NCBI GenBank assembly: GCA_016927905.1
Contig: JAFGLW010000026.1
Location: forward strand, 1 to 43,585
DNA: 43,585 nucleotides
Direction: 5' to 3'
From: a candidate division CSSED10-310 bacterium
GTDB lineage: Bacteria > CSSED10-310 > JAFGJC01
Each line of letters opens with the position of its first letter. Within the stretch, counting starts at the first letter, position 1. Below the pieces are notes generated by a model. The model was not told the DNA's origin, did no database searches, and saw nothing but the letters and a program-made list of their open reading frames with translations. Positions 23,609 to 33,408 of this stretch are shown piece after piece. Both the position numbers and the translations under genes were made by a program.

Positions 23609-23638
23609 GCATTGGTTCCTCCTCTTCCAAAGGTCTTT

Positions 23639-23671
23639 CCTATATGTGTGAATATTTCATAAAAAAGTCAA
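23639..23671 (-). promoter_or_regulatory. Weak candidate promoter of the kamA cluster
   Basis: The minus strand has TTGACT (23666-23671, 5 of 6 to the -35 consensus) in an AT-rich stretch that reaches TATAGG (23639-23644). The spacing is 21 bp, longer than usual, so the true -10 may be a poorer hexamer in between. This is the only AT-rich, promoter-like segment in the 277-bp gap between the upstream gene and kamA. Confidence 0.3.
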
Positions 23672-23768
23672 CAGGTAATTTTCGGGCGGCCGCGGTACGG
23701 CGGGAGGAATTTCCGGAACGATGGAATCCGCTTTAAGCCCTCATTCCCTCACGCCTGGTACCCCATGC

Positions 23769-24983
23769 CTATTGACTCCAGCCGAAGGTCCAGGTGTCCA
23801 TTTCGCCGAACAACTGTGTGATCTCGGGGTTGGTCAGGGCGGCATACCAGAGGATGCCGGATGCCGATCCGGTGCCCCGGGGCCAGGCGAATTCCGGCAG
23901 CACCTCGATTTCCGTAGCGCCTTCCGAAAACGACGGATGCCTTGACAGATAATTGTCGTAGTCGGAAAAGCTCGGTGCGAAAAAGTATATTCCATAAACA
24001 TCCAGAATCACGAACAGGGGAAATCCGGTCAGTTCGTAATCTTCCAGGTTGCATACCGTCACGATGCAGGAACAGAGATCGTCGGGCGTGTAATAATCCG
24101 AAGGCATCCACAGCATCGCGCCGGTTTTGTCGCAGGGTGCGGGAGTCATGGTGGGACCGGGTGTGGGTGTCGCGCTGTTCCAGCCGGCGGCGGCAGCGAG
24201 AAGCCACCACAGAGCCCGCCCTTTCTGTTCGCAGCTTTCATATGTCGTGTGCCCGCCTTCGCTGCCGTGAAACTCCGGGTGTTCAAACGGTACCGCATAT
24301 CCTTCATACTGATATGTGGCCTGTTCCCAGTCATGGGTATCCTCGTTGAACCACCAGGCATCCAGATCGGCGAAATCGAACAGGATCCTGTCATGATCCC
24401 GACAATAAGTTCGGATTTTCTCGTTGTTCCGCCACCGGTTATACCCGTCCGTACCGGTTGCCTGGGCGTTGCCGGTGAAATAGACGAACCGGACACCCGG
24501 ATATTCCGTCTCCAGAACGCTCATCTGGCAGAGGTAGTCATCCGTATCGGCACTCGAATAGCCGTCCAGCTGGCAGCACCAGGCCCATCCGGAGATATTG
24601 ATGGCGGGATTGTGATCCAAAACATCCCGGGTGTACTGGCGCCCTTCGGGTGTTTTCCAGTAAAGTTCGGGTGTTATATAGGTTTCATGTTCCTGCCCGT
24701 CGAAAATGCATAATGCTCCGGTTTCAGCCGGAAGGCTCGAATATCCGATTTCGATATCGTACGTGTGGTTCTGGGTTTCGATTCGCTGCAATCCGATCGT
24801 GAGCTGGCTTCCGTGCGAAGTGTGCGCGTAATGGAGTTTGACCGTGTTTTTGACGGTATCGATCCAGTTCTGAGGGATCTGATTCAAATCCGTGCAGGTG
24901 TGATCTGCGATGGGTGCACTTCCGGCCGGTCGAGCCAGTCCGGTGATGATGCATAACACTGCCGTGAGTTTCAGGATAGGCAT
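23769..24983 (-). CDS. Secreted HTSHGSQ-family protein with shared C-terminal domain
   Basis: A 404-residue secreted protein. A signal peptide covers about 1-22 (cleavage near GSA-PIA). Residues 24-270 form a domain I have seen only as an uncharacterised family: DHTCTDLNQIP, then YAHTSHGSQLT (52-62), RFVYFTGNAQATGTDGYNRW, DRILFDFADLDAWW and EGGHTTYESCEQKGRALWW. The blocks of Ser, His and Asp are reminiscent of SGNH-type esterases, but no catalytic triad can be assigned. A short Pro/Thr linker leads to the 120-residue C-terminal domain (285-404) ending FGWSQ. GGAGG lies nine bases before the ATG. It follows the M16 peptidase gene by 16 bases and is probably co-transcribed. Confidence 0.8.
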   Translation of the reverse strand: MPILKLTAVLCIITGLARPAGSAPIADHTCTDLNQIPQNWIDTVKNTVKLHYAHTSHGSQLTIGLQRIETQNHTYDIEIGYSSLPAETGALCIFDGQEHETYITPELYWKTPEGRQYTRDVLDHNPAINISGWAWCCQLDGYSSADTDDYLCQMSVLETEYPGVRFVYFTGNAQATGTDGYNRWRNNEKIRTYCRDHDRILFDFADLDAWWFNEDTHDWEQATYQYEGYAVPFEHPEFHGSEGGHTTYESCEQKGRALWWLLAAAAGWNSATPTPGPTMTPAPCDKTGAMLWMPSDYYTPDDLCSCIVTVCNLEDYELTGFPLFVILDVYGIYFFAPSFSDYDNYLSRHPSFSEGATEIEVLPEFAWPRGTGSASGILWYAALTNPEITQLFGEMDTWTFGWSQ

Positions 24984-24999
24984 GGGACAATCCTCCCGT

Positions 25000-27951
25000 T
25001 CAGCTTTTCAGCAGTGAAATTCGTTCCAGGTTCAATGCTGCTGTTTCATCGCGGTTCAGGATATCATCCGAAGTAACGATTGCAATGCCGTGGATCATGG
25101 GTCGTGTGAAATAGGTATCCATCACCCTGCATATATCGTTTCTGGTTGTTCCGAGAATACCTTCGCGGTGTCTTTTTTTCATTTCCAGGGTATGGTTTCG
25201 CAGCCGGTCCAGAAACGCGTTCAACCCTTTTTCCCTGGGCGACGGCGGAATATCGATAATCCGAATCGTTTCGATGATGGCCTGTTTTACATGTTCATCC
25301 GTAAACCGCCCCGATCCCAGCTCTTCGATGACAGCTTTGTATTGGTCGAGTGACTGGGCGGTGTGGGGATCCCGATAGGTCATCATGGAGAACACGGCGA
25401 GTTCCGGGGAGTATGTGGAGAAAGCGCCGTATGCGCCGCCTCCAGCCCGGATTCTCATATACAGAGGCCGTTCCATCAGCTGGGCAATCACCCTCAGAAC
25501 GGGCGAATCGGGATGGTTATAGGGCACTACCGGTATGGAACGCGCAACATAGGATACCTCGGTATTGATAATCCAGGCTTCCTGCACCGGGGACACCGAA
25601 TCCGGCGAGTAGGCCGGCAGGTCGGAGTCGCCCGTGTTTTCCGGGATCCGGCTGATCAGGGTGGGGAGTTTGGCTTTAAGATCGGCGATATCTTCGGGAA
25701 GACCGGTACATCCGATGGACAGCCGATTTTTGAGAGTAGTGTGTTTCAGAAGGGACTGCATCGATTCCGCAATCGGTCCGGCATCTTCTTTCCTGAAATC
25801 CAGCAGCCATTGGATCAGGCCCAGGCCTTCCATCTGGTGCATGTAGTGATTCAGAGGCGAGATCCAGCGTGCGGATGCCAGTCCGGCCATTCGGTGTCCC
25901 GAAAAGGTAGCCGTGGGAACGGCATAGGCTTTTTTCATGCCGATCAATTCGGATATACGGTTTACGTCGCTGAAATCGGCATCCAGCAGCAGATCACCAC
26001 ATAGCTTCAGCATCCCGGCGTGATTTCTGGGAATGCATCGTGCTGACAGGAGATTGGCCAGGTGAAGCCGTCCTGTTTTCAGATTCCGGTAGGGCAGGAG
26101 TTTATAGCTGATGTCGCCAACGGTTTTACGGATCAACCGGCCCGTGTCGGCGTATGTTTGACCGGCAGCTCCCAGGTCCGTCACCAGACTTATCAGGGCC
26201 ATGGGCAGGTTGGGCTTGACGGTTTGAAAATCAACATCGAATTCAGCGGTAAGATAATCAATACCGTTGGTTGGGACAGGGCTTGTATAAATCGGTATGC
26301 TTTCGATCGCATCTGATTCACAGGGGACCACTTCGGGATCGGGCGAGATATCTGTCAGGTTGATACTGGGAATGCAGGATGTGTCTTCCTCCCGGTCCTG
26401 ATGTGCTTTCAAATGCTCGGATTGTCCGATAATTCTTTCGATTTCCGTTTCATCGAATCGGGAGCGAACGGATTCCAAACGGTTCCGGACGATTTGTTCC
26501 TGCCGTTCGATACCGCCCTGTTCGGGCACCATGATCATGGTCGCCCGGTGGGGATTATCCAGGAGGTGTTTCCGGATCAGGGAAGGCAGAAATTCCGGAT
26601 TCAGTGTTTCACCGCGCAATCGTTCGAGGTAATCGCTCACCGACAGCGCCTTCAGGAAATCCCCTCCGTTCAGCCAGATTTCGAGCCCGCGCATGAACAG
26701 GTGCAGGCCGAACGGAATACCCCGATCCCCTTTGATTTCTTTCGTGAAAAATTCAAGCTGGTGGAGCGCCGCCTCAACTTCCGCTCCGGGGATACCCGTC
26801 CCGGTCAGTTCGTCGAGTGTTTCCAGGATCAACGACACAATCCGGTCGGTTTTCTCTTCATCCGTATCTTTCAATCCAATCCCGAAGATTGTTTCGGAGA
26901 AGGATCTGTCGAAGCTGACGGGAGCCAGGCCGCCTCCCAGGCCGGAAGCCAGCAGCTTCCGATTCAGTATGGATGAAGTGTCGCCGGTCAAGATGAGATT
27001 TAAAAGCGCCAGTTGGAGATTCGGGTAGCATTCACGCTGAGGCAGCAGTTTCCAGAGAACGGCTACGAATGATTTCCCGTCTGTTTCATCGATTTTCGAC
27101 ACGGGGTATGTGAATCGAAATGTCCGGGGTTCCCGGTAAGGTTTTTGCAGTGGCAGGGGTTCCGGGGGATCGATACGCTTGAAATGAGACAGCGTCGAAT
27201 CTTCCAGGACATCGATGATCTCTTCGATAGGGATGTTCCCGTAAGTCATGAAAAAAGCATTCGAGGGATGGTAATGGGCTGCATGAAACGCTTTCCATTG
27301 TTCATAGGTCAAATCCGGTATCGCCATGGGATCTCCCCCGGATACGAACCGGTAGGTCAGATCGGGGAACAGGGAGCGTTTGACATTCTCGAAGAACTGG
27401 CGCAGGGGATTGCCGACGGCGCCTTTCATCTCGTTGTAGACCACACCTTTGAATCGAAGCGGAGTTTGCCCATCCCGGGGATTGTCAAATTCGTATCGCC
27501 ATCCTTCCTGAAGAAATGTTTCCTTTCTGAGCAGCGGGAAAAAGACGGCGTCCAGGTATACGTTCAGGAGATTGAAGAAATCCTTCCGGTTGCGGCTGGC
27601 CAGCGGATAGGCGGTGTAATCGGCGCTGGTCATGGCATTCAGGAAACTGTTGAGGGACCGGCCGGTCAAATTGCGATAGGCTCTCACCGGGAACCGCCTG
27701 GATCCTTCCAGCACGGAATGTTCCAGAATGTGAGCAACTCCGGTGGAATCGGTTGGAATGGTCCGGACCAGAACCATGAAGGTATTGTTGTCATCCTCGC
27801 TGCTCAGGTGAACATACCGGGCACCGGTGGGCCGGTGAATCAGCTCGTGGAAAACGCACCGGACCGTGTCGACACTCTGCCTTCGAAGAACTTCAAAGTG
27901 ACGGATCATTTGACCCGGAACACAATTCGGATTGATTTTGTCAGCAGTCAT
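25000..27951 (-). CDS. M16C (PreP/Cym1-like) zinc peptidase
   Basis: A 983-residue peptidase of the presequence-protease type, about the usual length for the four-domain single-chain form. The inverted zinc motif HxxEH is HILEH (H74, E77, H78), followed by the family-typical ALNSFLNAMTSADYTAYP-like block. The C-terminal half carries the degenerate second peptidase unit that closes the chamber. These enzymes degrade short unstructured peptides. No signal peptide is evident from the chosen start. ATG 27951 is preferred over the in-frame start at 28023 because GGGAGA lies before it and the extra 24 residues do not fit the family. It is in tandem with the secreted HTSHGSQ protein. Confidence 0.92.
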   Translation of the reverse strand: MTADKINPNCVPGQMIRHFEVLRRQSVDTVRCVFHELIHRPTGARYVHLSSEDDNNTFMVLVRTIPTDSTGVAHILEHSVLEGSRRFPVRAYRNLTGRSLNSFLNAMTSADYTAYPLASRNRKDFFNLLNVYLDAVFFPLLRKETFLQEGWRYEFDNPRDGQTPLRFKGVVYNEMKGAVGNPLRQFFENVKRSLFPDLTYRFVSGGDPMAIPDLTYEQWKAFHAAHYHPSNAFFMTYGNIPIEEIIDVLEDSTLSHFKRIDPPEPLPLQKPYREPRTFRFTYPVSKIDETDGKSFVAVLWKLLPQRECYPNLQLALLNLILTGDTSSILNRKLLASGLGGGLAPVSFDRSFSETIFGIGLKDTDEEKTDRIVSLILETLDELTGTGIPGAEVEAALHQLEFFTKEIKGDRGIPFGLHLFMRGLEIWLNGGDFLKALSVSDYLERLRGETLNPEFLPSLIRKHLLDNPHRATMIMVPEQGGIERQEQIVRNRLESVRSRFDETEIERIIGQSEHLKAHQDREEDTSCIPSINLTDISPDPEVVPCESDAIESIPIYTSPVPTNGIDYLTAEFDVDFQTVKPNLPMALISLVTDLGAAGQTYADTGRLIRKTVGDISYKLLPYRNLKTGRLHLANLLSARCIPRNHAGMLKLCGDLLLDADFSDVNRISELIGMKKAYAVPTATFSGHRMAGLASARWISPLNHYMHQMEGLGLIQWLLDFRKEDAGPIAESMQSLLKHTTLKNRLSIGCTGLPEDIADLKAKLPTLISRIPENTGDSDLPAYSPDSVSPVQEAWIINTEVSYVARSIPVVPYNHPDSPVLRVIAQLMERPLYMRIRAGGGAYGAFSTYSPELAVFSMMTYRDPHTAQSLDQYKAVIEELGSGRFTDEHVKQAIIETIRIIDIPPSPREKGLNAFLDRLRNHTLEMKKRHREGILGTTRNDICRVMDTYFTRPMIHGIAIVTSDDILNRDETAALNLERISLLKS

Positions 27952-28039
27952 GATGGTTCTCCCTGGAATAGCATCGAACCAGGCAAGCGCAACAAGTATA
28001 CACTTCTGAAGCGGGCTCCTCAATCCATTTCGGTTTGAA

Positions 28040-29617
28040 TCAGGTTTCAGATCTGTAGTTTGAGGTTTGTCCCCGTGACAGGCGGTACTTGACGAGATTC
28101 CGAACGCGGTGTTCCACCGGCCATTTCCAGAAATCCAGGGCCAGCCGGGCTCTGAACAGGATTCTCAGGGCGGCATGGAATCCCGCAACAGGCAGTGTGG
28201 AACGCAAATATCGCCTGTTGTAATATACCGGCGCGAGAAAATTGATATAATCAATCAAGGCCCGCTCACCGTCCTGAATCCAGGGCAGCTCACCGGTTCC
28301 GAACCATCCTTCCGGGGTGAAATCAAGTTCACTCCATTCCTTGAGTGATGTCGGTTCAGTCAGTCCCCGGAGAAGGGCTTCCCGGTATAACTGAGAACCG
28401 GGATAGGGTCTGAAGATCTGGGGTCCGATAAAGTAGTTCTGTTCGGATATTGACCTGAGTTTTTCCATCAGGCGCAGTGTTTTGATTCTGTCCGGAGTGG
28501 TTTCGCCGGGGATGGCCATGATGAATCCCCACACCGCCTTATATCCTTCTTCCGCGAGCAAACGGGCGGCGTATAATCCCTGATCAACGGTAATTTCCTT
28601 CTGGATGATTTCCAGGCAATGGGTTGATCCGGATTCAAAACCGAACACGAGATCCACGAATCCGCAGCGTTTCATCCGGCGCAGGAGCGTCCGGTTGATG
28701 TAGTCGGGCCGAAAATGATTGATCCGGCAGGTGGCGTAATATTTCAACCGATGCAGTTTCCGTTTCTCGATGCCGTCCAGAAACTGGAGCAGTCGTTGTC
28801 GGTCGGCGAAGAATTCTTCGTCCTGAAGAATAATGCCCTCCAGACGGTATGTTGCGGCCAGCGATTCGATTTCATCCAGCAGGCTGTCAGCCGGGCGCGG
28901 CCGGTACCGCCGCTGGGCGTTCAGGGTGGTATTGATGCAGAAAGTGCAATGCCAGGGGCATCCGCGCGCGGCGTGGATTGGAATGGTGCGGGCTTTCCGC
29001 TGTTCCTGTATCACATAAGACTCGATATAGTGTTCCGGATCGATGAGCGAATAATCGATTTCGGGCAGTTCATTCATGGGGAGCGGGTCGCGGGGTTCGG
29101 TTTTGTGAATGGTTGAGCTGCCGGTCTGGAATGCGATCCCCGGGATATTATTCAGCTCGTATCCTTTCTGAACGGCGTCGGCGATATCGACACATGTGCG
29201 GTCGCCTTCTCCCAGGACGGCGATATCGCATACCGGATCCAGGCAGCTTTCCGGGTAGAGCGAGGGATGTATTCCTCCCCAGACGATGGGTATATCCGGA
29301 TCCGTATTCCGGATGTGCGATGCGATAGCCCGCCCGTGGGATACCTGGGGTGTCATTGCGGAGATTCCCGCGAAGAGTGCAGCGCCGGTTTCAGCATCGA
29401 TTTGACTGAGGTGTTCCGGCTCCGCGCAGGCATCGATGATCACGGGGCGATAGCCTGCCTGCTTGAGATTTACCGCGAGATATAAAAGACCGATCGGGAA
29501 GGAGAAGACACTGCCGTGATAATTCCAGTTATGGTGATGGTGCGGGTTGATTAACAGGACTGTCCGTCTGTTTTTGAACCGGTCGTGAATTTCTGGAACA
29601 CTTTCGAAAAACTTCAT
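28040..29617 (-). CDS. B12-binding-domain radical SAM protein
   Basis: A 525-residue protein with an N-terminal cobalamin-binding-like Rossmann domain (about 18-150; FPIGLLYLAVNLKQAGY, VWGGIHPSLYP, LGEGDRT) and a radical SAM core from about 210 with C220, C224 and C227 in RGCPWHCTFC. A DxHxxG cobalamin motif is not seen, as in many members of this class. Such enzymes carry out methylations or rearrangements at unactivated carbons, often for lipids, hopanoids or natural products; the substrate cannot be read here. No Shine-Dalgarno sequence is seen; TAAAAT ends six bases before the ATG, so the message may be leaderless. It is divergent from the ptb gene. Confidence 0.85.
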   Translation of the reverse strand: MKFFESVPEIHDRFKNRRTVLLINPHHHHNWNYHGSVFSFPIGLLYLAVNLKQAGYRPVIIDACAEPEHLSQIDAETGAALFAGISAMTPQVSHGRAIASHIRNTDPDIPIVWGGIHPSLYPESCLDPVCDIAVLGEGDRTCVDIADAVQKGYELNNIPGIAFQTGSSTIHKTEPRDPLPMNELPEIDYSLIDPEHYIESYVIQEQRKARTIPIHAARGCPWHCTFCINTTLNAQRRYRPRPADSLLDEIESLAATYRLEGIILQDEEFFADRQRLLQFLDGIEKRKLHRLKYYATCRINHFRPDYINRTLLRRMKRCGFVDLVFGFESGSTHCLEIIQKEITVDQGLYAARLLAEEGYKAVWGFIMAIPGETTPDRIKTLRLMEKLRSISEQNYFIGPQIFRPYPGSQLYREALLRGLTEPTSLKEWSELDFTPEGWFGTGELPWIQDGERALIDYINFLAPVYYNRRYLRSTLPVAGFHAALRILFRARLALDFWKWPVEHRVRNLVKYRLSRGQTSNYRSET

Positions 29618-29726
29618 TATGGCATTTTATTTTTTTTTCGAATCGGATTACATTACGGGGCTGCATCTGTTTTCGATGTCGGCAGAACGGTACATGAAGA
29701 TTTTTTAAATCACAAGGAGGGTCCCG

Positions 29727-30626
29727 GTGAGAATCAACTCGATGAAGGAAATCAAGGAGCATGCGGCCCGGATCGGCCCCAAGCGGATTGCGGTGGCCGG
29801 GCCGGCGGAAGACGATATTTTCAAGGCGCTGGCGGATGCCCGGCGGCTGGGGATAATCCGCGGATATCTGGTGGGCCCGTTGGAAACCATCAGACCGTTT
29901 GCCGAGCTGTATGGATTGAACCCGCCTGATTTCGAGATCGTTGAGTCCGAAATGGGTTTGGCAGCCAAAGATGCAGTCAAGCTTGTCCGGGACGGCAGGG
30001 CGGATTTTCTGATGAAGGGTACCATCCCCACCAGTGATTTTCTGAAAGCGTTGCTGGACAAGGAGACCGGATTGCGGAAACCGGATCATCTGCTCAGCCA
30101 TGTATCCATTCATGAGGTGCCCGGATTTCCGCGGATGCTGATCATCACGGATGTGGCATTCAACATCACTCCGACACTGGAAGAAAAAGCCAAGATCATC
30201 GACAACGCGATCACGATCGCGAGGGTGATCGGGATTGAAGTTCCGAAGGTTGCCTGTGTGGCGGCGATCGAGAAAGTCAACCCGAAAATTCCTGCCACGG
30301 TTGAAGCGGCGGAACTGGCCAGGATGTCACGGGAAAACCGGTTTCCGGGAGCGATCGTGGAGGGACCGTTCGGATTCGACAATGCCGTGGATCTTCGTTC
30401 CGCCGAGATCAAGGGCATCCGGAACGAGGTGGCGGGCGTTGCGGACATTATCCTGGTTCCGGATATGCAGTCGGGTAATTTCATTTACAAGACCTTGACC
30501 ACCATTGCCGGCGGCACCGTGGCGGCGGTTGTCGTCGGCGCGACAGCTCCCGTGATTCTGACGTCCCGTGCGGATTCGGATGAGTCGAAACTGGTGTCAC
30601 TGGCACTGGGCGTGCTGAATTCATGA
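29727..30626 (+). CDS. ptb: Phosphate butyryl/acetyltransferase family enzyme
   Basis: A 299-residue cytoplasmic enzyme that exchanges CoA for phosphate on a short-chain acyl group, giving an acyl phosphate from which a kinase can make ATP. Length and pattern fit phosphate butyryltransferase: KRIAVAGPAEDDIFKAL at the start, FLMKGTIPTSDFLKALLDKETGLR in the middle, and GPFGFDNAVD with ADIILVPDMQSGNFIYK near the end. The start is a GTG with AAGGAGG six bases upstream. No butyrate/acetate kinase gene is present in the window. It is followed by tldD after 43 bases. Confidence 0.88.
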   Translation: MRINSMKEIKEHAARIGPKRIAVAGPAEDDIFKALADARRLGIIRGYLVGPLETIRPFAELYGLNPPDFEIVESEMGLAAKDAVKLVRDGRADFLMKGTIPTSDFLKALLDKETGLRKPDHLLSHVSIHEVPGFPRMLIITDVAFNITPTLEEKAKIIDNAITIARVIGIEVPKVACVAAIEKVNPKIPATVEAAELARMSRENRFPGAIVEGPFGFDNAVDLRSAEIKGIRNEVAGVADIILVPDMQSGNFIYKTLTTIAGGTVAAVVVGATAPVILTSRADSDESKLVSLALGVLNS

Positions 30627-30669
30627 TCTGGGGTGGAAAACGATTCGGGTTGATGGGGAGAAACGATTG

Positions 30670-32052
30670 ATGAGAACGTATCTTGAGGAGGCGATCAGGC
30701 ATAGCGACAGCGATTACGCGGATGCCATGTACGAAGACACGCGCCAAATGACCATTACCTTCAACAAAACGGACATCCAGAACGTCTCCAACACGGTTCT
30801 GAAGGGCGGCCGGGTGACCGTTCTTGACCAGGGCGGATACAGCGGCATGTCGTTTACTCGAGCGGAAGATATCCGGAACGCCCTGGAAACTGCGGTGCGA
30901 GGTGCCCGGACGGTTTCGAAATTCGACTGCACGAACCGGCTCTTGCCGGCTCCGGTCATCGTTGATGAAGTGAAGCCGGGGACAGGTATCGATCCGGCCG
31001 GGATATCTTTCGATGAGAAGGTGGCTCTGGCCAGGGAATACATCGGTATCGTGCTGGAAGTCCCGAATATATTCACGTCGTACGGCGGTTATACGGAAAC
31101 ATTCACGCGGAAGACATATGTCAATTCGGAAGGAACCCGTATCGTGCAGGACGTGTCGCTGTGTTTTTTTTCATGCAGGATGATCGCCCGGGAGGGTAAC
31201 CGGACGGAATCGATGGGCGTGTCCGTCGGATTTGACAGCGATTATGCCCGGCTTCTCAACCGTCATGACCACATCCGGCAGCGTGCCATGTTGTGCAGCG
31301 ATCTTTTGAAAGCCAGGCCGGTGTCTCCGGGAGTTTACACGATCGTTGCCGATCAGGATCTGTCCGGAGTATTTATTCATGAGGCGTTCGGGCATTTATC
31401 GGAGGCGGACGATACGATCAACAACAAAAGCCTGCAGAAAATGCTTTTTATGGGGCGACGGATGGGGTGTGACCGCCTGAATATCGTGGACCAGGGTAAT
31501 CTATCCGGCGCCAGCGGTTATTATGTTTATGACGATGAGGGTGTCCGGGCGTCCAGGACGTATCTTGTCAAGGACGGGATTTTAACGGGCCGCCTTCATT
31601 CCCGGTTGTCCGCCGCCCAGCTTGACGGGCAGCTCACCGGCAATTACCGCGCGGCCGATTACCGGTTCATGCCGGTTGTGCGGATGTCGAACATCTACAT
31701 TGAGAACGGCGGCACGCCGTTTGAAGAAATGGTGGATTCAATCCGATCCGGTTTGTACCTGTGCGGCGGGAAAGGCGGGCAGACCATGGGCGATTTGTTC
31801 ACTTTCGGGGCGCAGTACGGGTTTGAGATTGAGAACGGGAAACTGGGCCGGATGGTCAAGGACATCAATATTTCGGGCAATGTGTTCGATACGCTGAAAA
31901 GCATTCTGAAGGTGGGTACCGATCTCAGGATGAACGAAGGCGGCGGTTGCGGGAAAACCCGGGCGGCCTTGTTTGACATGCAGATGCTGGACAAGAGCGG
32001 GACCGGCGGTCCGAGCATTCAGATAAAAGATGTCGTTATCGGAGGTGAATAA
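30670..32052 (+). CDS. tldD: TldD-family metalloprotease subunit
   Basis: A 460-residue TldD subunit with the zinc motif HEAFGH (H237, E238, H242) in VFIHEAFGHLSEAD. Early conserved segments include GGYSGMSFT. With TldE it forms a heterodimeric protease chamber known to trim unfolded peptides such as the microcin B17 leader and CcdA. ATG 30670 is preferred to the TTG one codon earlier, with GGGGAG nine bases upstream. Its TAA stop overlaps the tldE ATG (TAATG), so the two are translated together. Confidence 0.93.
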   Translation: MRTYLEEAIRHSDSDYADAMYEDTRQMTITFNKTDIQNVSNTVLKGGRVTVLDQGGYSGMSFTRAEDIRNALETAVRGARTVSKFDCTNRLLPAPVIVDEVKPGTGIDPAGISFDEKVALAREYIGIVLEVPNIFTSYGGYTETFTRKTYVNSEGTRIVQDVSLCFFSCRMIAREGNRTESMGVSVGFDSDYARLLNRHDHIRQRAMLCSDLLKARPVSPGVYTIVADQDLSGVFIHEAFGHLSEADDTINNKSLQKMLFMGRRMGCDRLNIVDQGNLSGASGYYVYDDEGVRASRTYLVKDGILTGRLHSRLSAAQLDGQLTGNYRAADYRFMPVVRMSNIYIENGGTPFEEMVDSIRSGLYLCGGKGGQTMGDLFTFGAQYGFEIENGKLGRMVKDINISGNVFDTLKSILKVGTDLRMNEGGGCGKTRAALFDMQMLDKSGTGGPSIQIKDVVIGGE

Positions 32053-33365
32053 TGGAAAAACTGCTGAAAATGGCTTCGGACCAGGCGGACCAGGCGGAAG
32101 TTTTTCATCTTCGCAAAAAAACCTCTCCGGTGAATTTCTACAACTGGCGCCAGGCGGACATTCTGTTCAGGAACCTGGATGAAGTATCTCTGCGGGTGAT
32201 CAAAAACGGGCGGATCGGTGTGGTGAAGGGATCCGCCACAGAGGATCGCGAGTGGATGGTCCGGACGGCATTGATGGCTGCCGAGGTCGGTCCGCAGGTT
32301 CAGTTCAGGTTTCCGAGTGAATCCAGCGGGGAGTGTGGTGCACGGATATGTGATCCCGCCTTGGTTTCCATGGATCCGGGCGTCATGATCTCCGATGGGC
32401 AGGCAATTTACGATCAGGTCAGACGCCGGTATCCCGAACTGCCGCTCAATCTTTATTTTGACAACGAGATAACGGATCTGACGATATTGAATACATCGGG
32501 CAAGGCGGAAGCCTATCAAAAGACTCAGTACACTGTCTGCCTGATGTCGATGTACGAAAATTCGAAAGAAGGTATCAACAAGGAGATCACATCCTGCCGG
32601 TATTTCACTTTTCCAGAGGATGTCATCGAGGAACTGCTGGGGGAGAACCGGTTGTCCAGGGTCCTGGTCAAGGTGCCCACCCGCAAAATGCCGGTCCTGT
32701 TCCGGGCTTCATCCACATGGAGTCTTCTGTACCGGATACTGGAGGGCGCCAACGGCGCGAACAAAGTGCGCGGTGTTACGCCGTTGAAGGAAAAGCTCGA
32801 CAAGCCGATCTTCGGATCCAATATCACTCTGATCGATGACCCGACCATGGACTGGGCCCCGGGATCGACACCGTTCGATGACGAAGGTGTGCCGACCCGC
32901 AGGAAAATGATCGTGGACCGGGGGATATTCAAGCAATTCATATTCGATCTTGACACCGGTTCGAGGGACGGCGGCGGATCGACCGGAAACGGGATCAAAC
33001 GCTCCATGTGGACCCGGGGTATTGAAGTCAATCCCAATCCCCGCTTCAACAATCTGGTTCTGCTTTCCGGAGACCGGAGCGTGGCGGAGATGATCGCCGG
33101 GATGGACGAAGGATTGGTTGTCAACGACGTCATCGGATTTCATTCCGGGAACATTCTTCAGGGGCATTACTCCATGAATGTCGGCATCGGTTTTTACGTC
33201 AGGAATGGTTCGGTGCAGGGTCGGGCCATCGACACCATGATCGCCGGCAATATCTATGAGGATTTTCATCGGGTATCCGGAATGAGTTCCAGGCAGGATT
33301 ATAATCCCGTCGTTTACGGTCCGGACTTGCTGATCGACTCTGTTTCGGTGTCTGGAACGGACTGA
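32052..33365 (+). CDS. tldE: TldE/PmbA-family subunit
   Basis: A 437-residue non-catalytic partner of TldD. It lacks the HExxxH zinc motif and has the family fold: an N-terminal AEVFHLRKKTSPVNFYN, and a C-terminal half with GIEVNPNPRFNNLVL and MVNVGIGFYVRNGSV-like segments. It starts inside the tldD stop codon with GGAGGTGA upstream. The pair may clear or mature small peptides, which is of interest given the peptide-like biosynthetic cluster elsewhere in the window, though no direct link is shown. Confidence 0.9.
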   Translation: MEKLLKMASDQADQAEVFHLRKKTSPVNFYNWRQADILFRNLDEVSLRVIKNGRIGVVKGSATEDREWMVRTALMAAEVGPQVQFRFPSESSGECGARICDPALVSMDPGVMISDGQAIYDQVRRRYPELPLNLYFDNEITDLTILNTSGKAEAYQKTQYTVCLMSMYENSKEGINKEITSCRYFTFPEDVIEELLGENRLSRVLVKVPTRKMPVLFRASSTWSLLYRILEGANGANKVRGVTPLKEKLDKPIFGSNITLIDDPTMDWAPGSTPFDDEGVPTRRKMIVDRGIFKQFIFDLDTGSRDGGGSTGNGIKRSMWTRGIEVNPNPRFNNLVLLSGDRSVAEMIAGMDEGLVVNDVIGFHSGNILQGHYSMNVGIGFYVRNGSVQGRAIDTMIAGNIYEDFHRVSGMSSRQDYNPVVYGPDLLIDSVSVSGTD

Positions 33366-33408
33366 CCAGCATGATGGAATCGCCGCGGGACCGATAGCCG
33401 GTGAGGGG

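Noticed and set aside
23583..23612. Nine-codon ORF (ATG at 23612) as the true leader peptide of kamA
   Set aside because: It is well placed relative to AGGAGG (5 nt) but so short that chance is likely. The 36-codon frame reaching to kamA is the more informative candidate, so this one was not listed.
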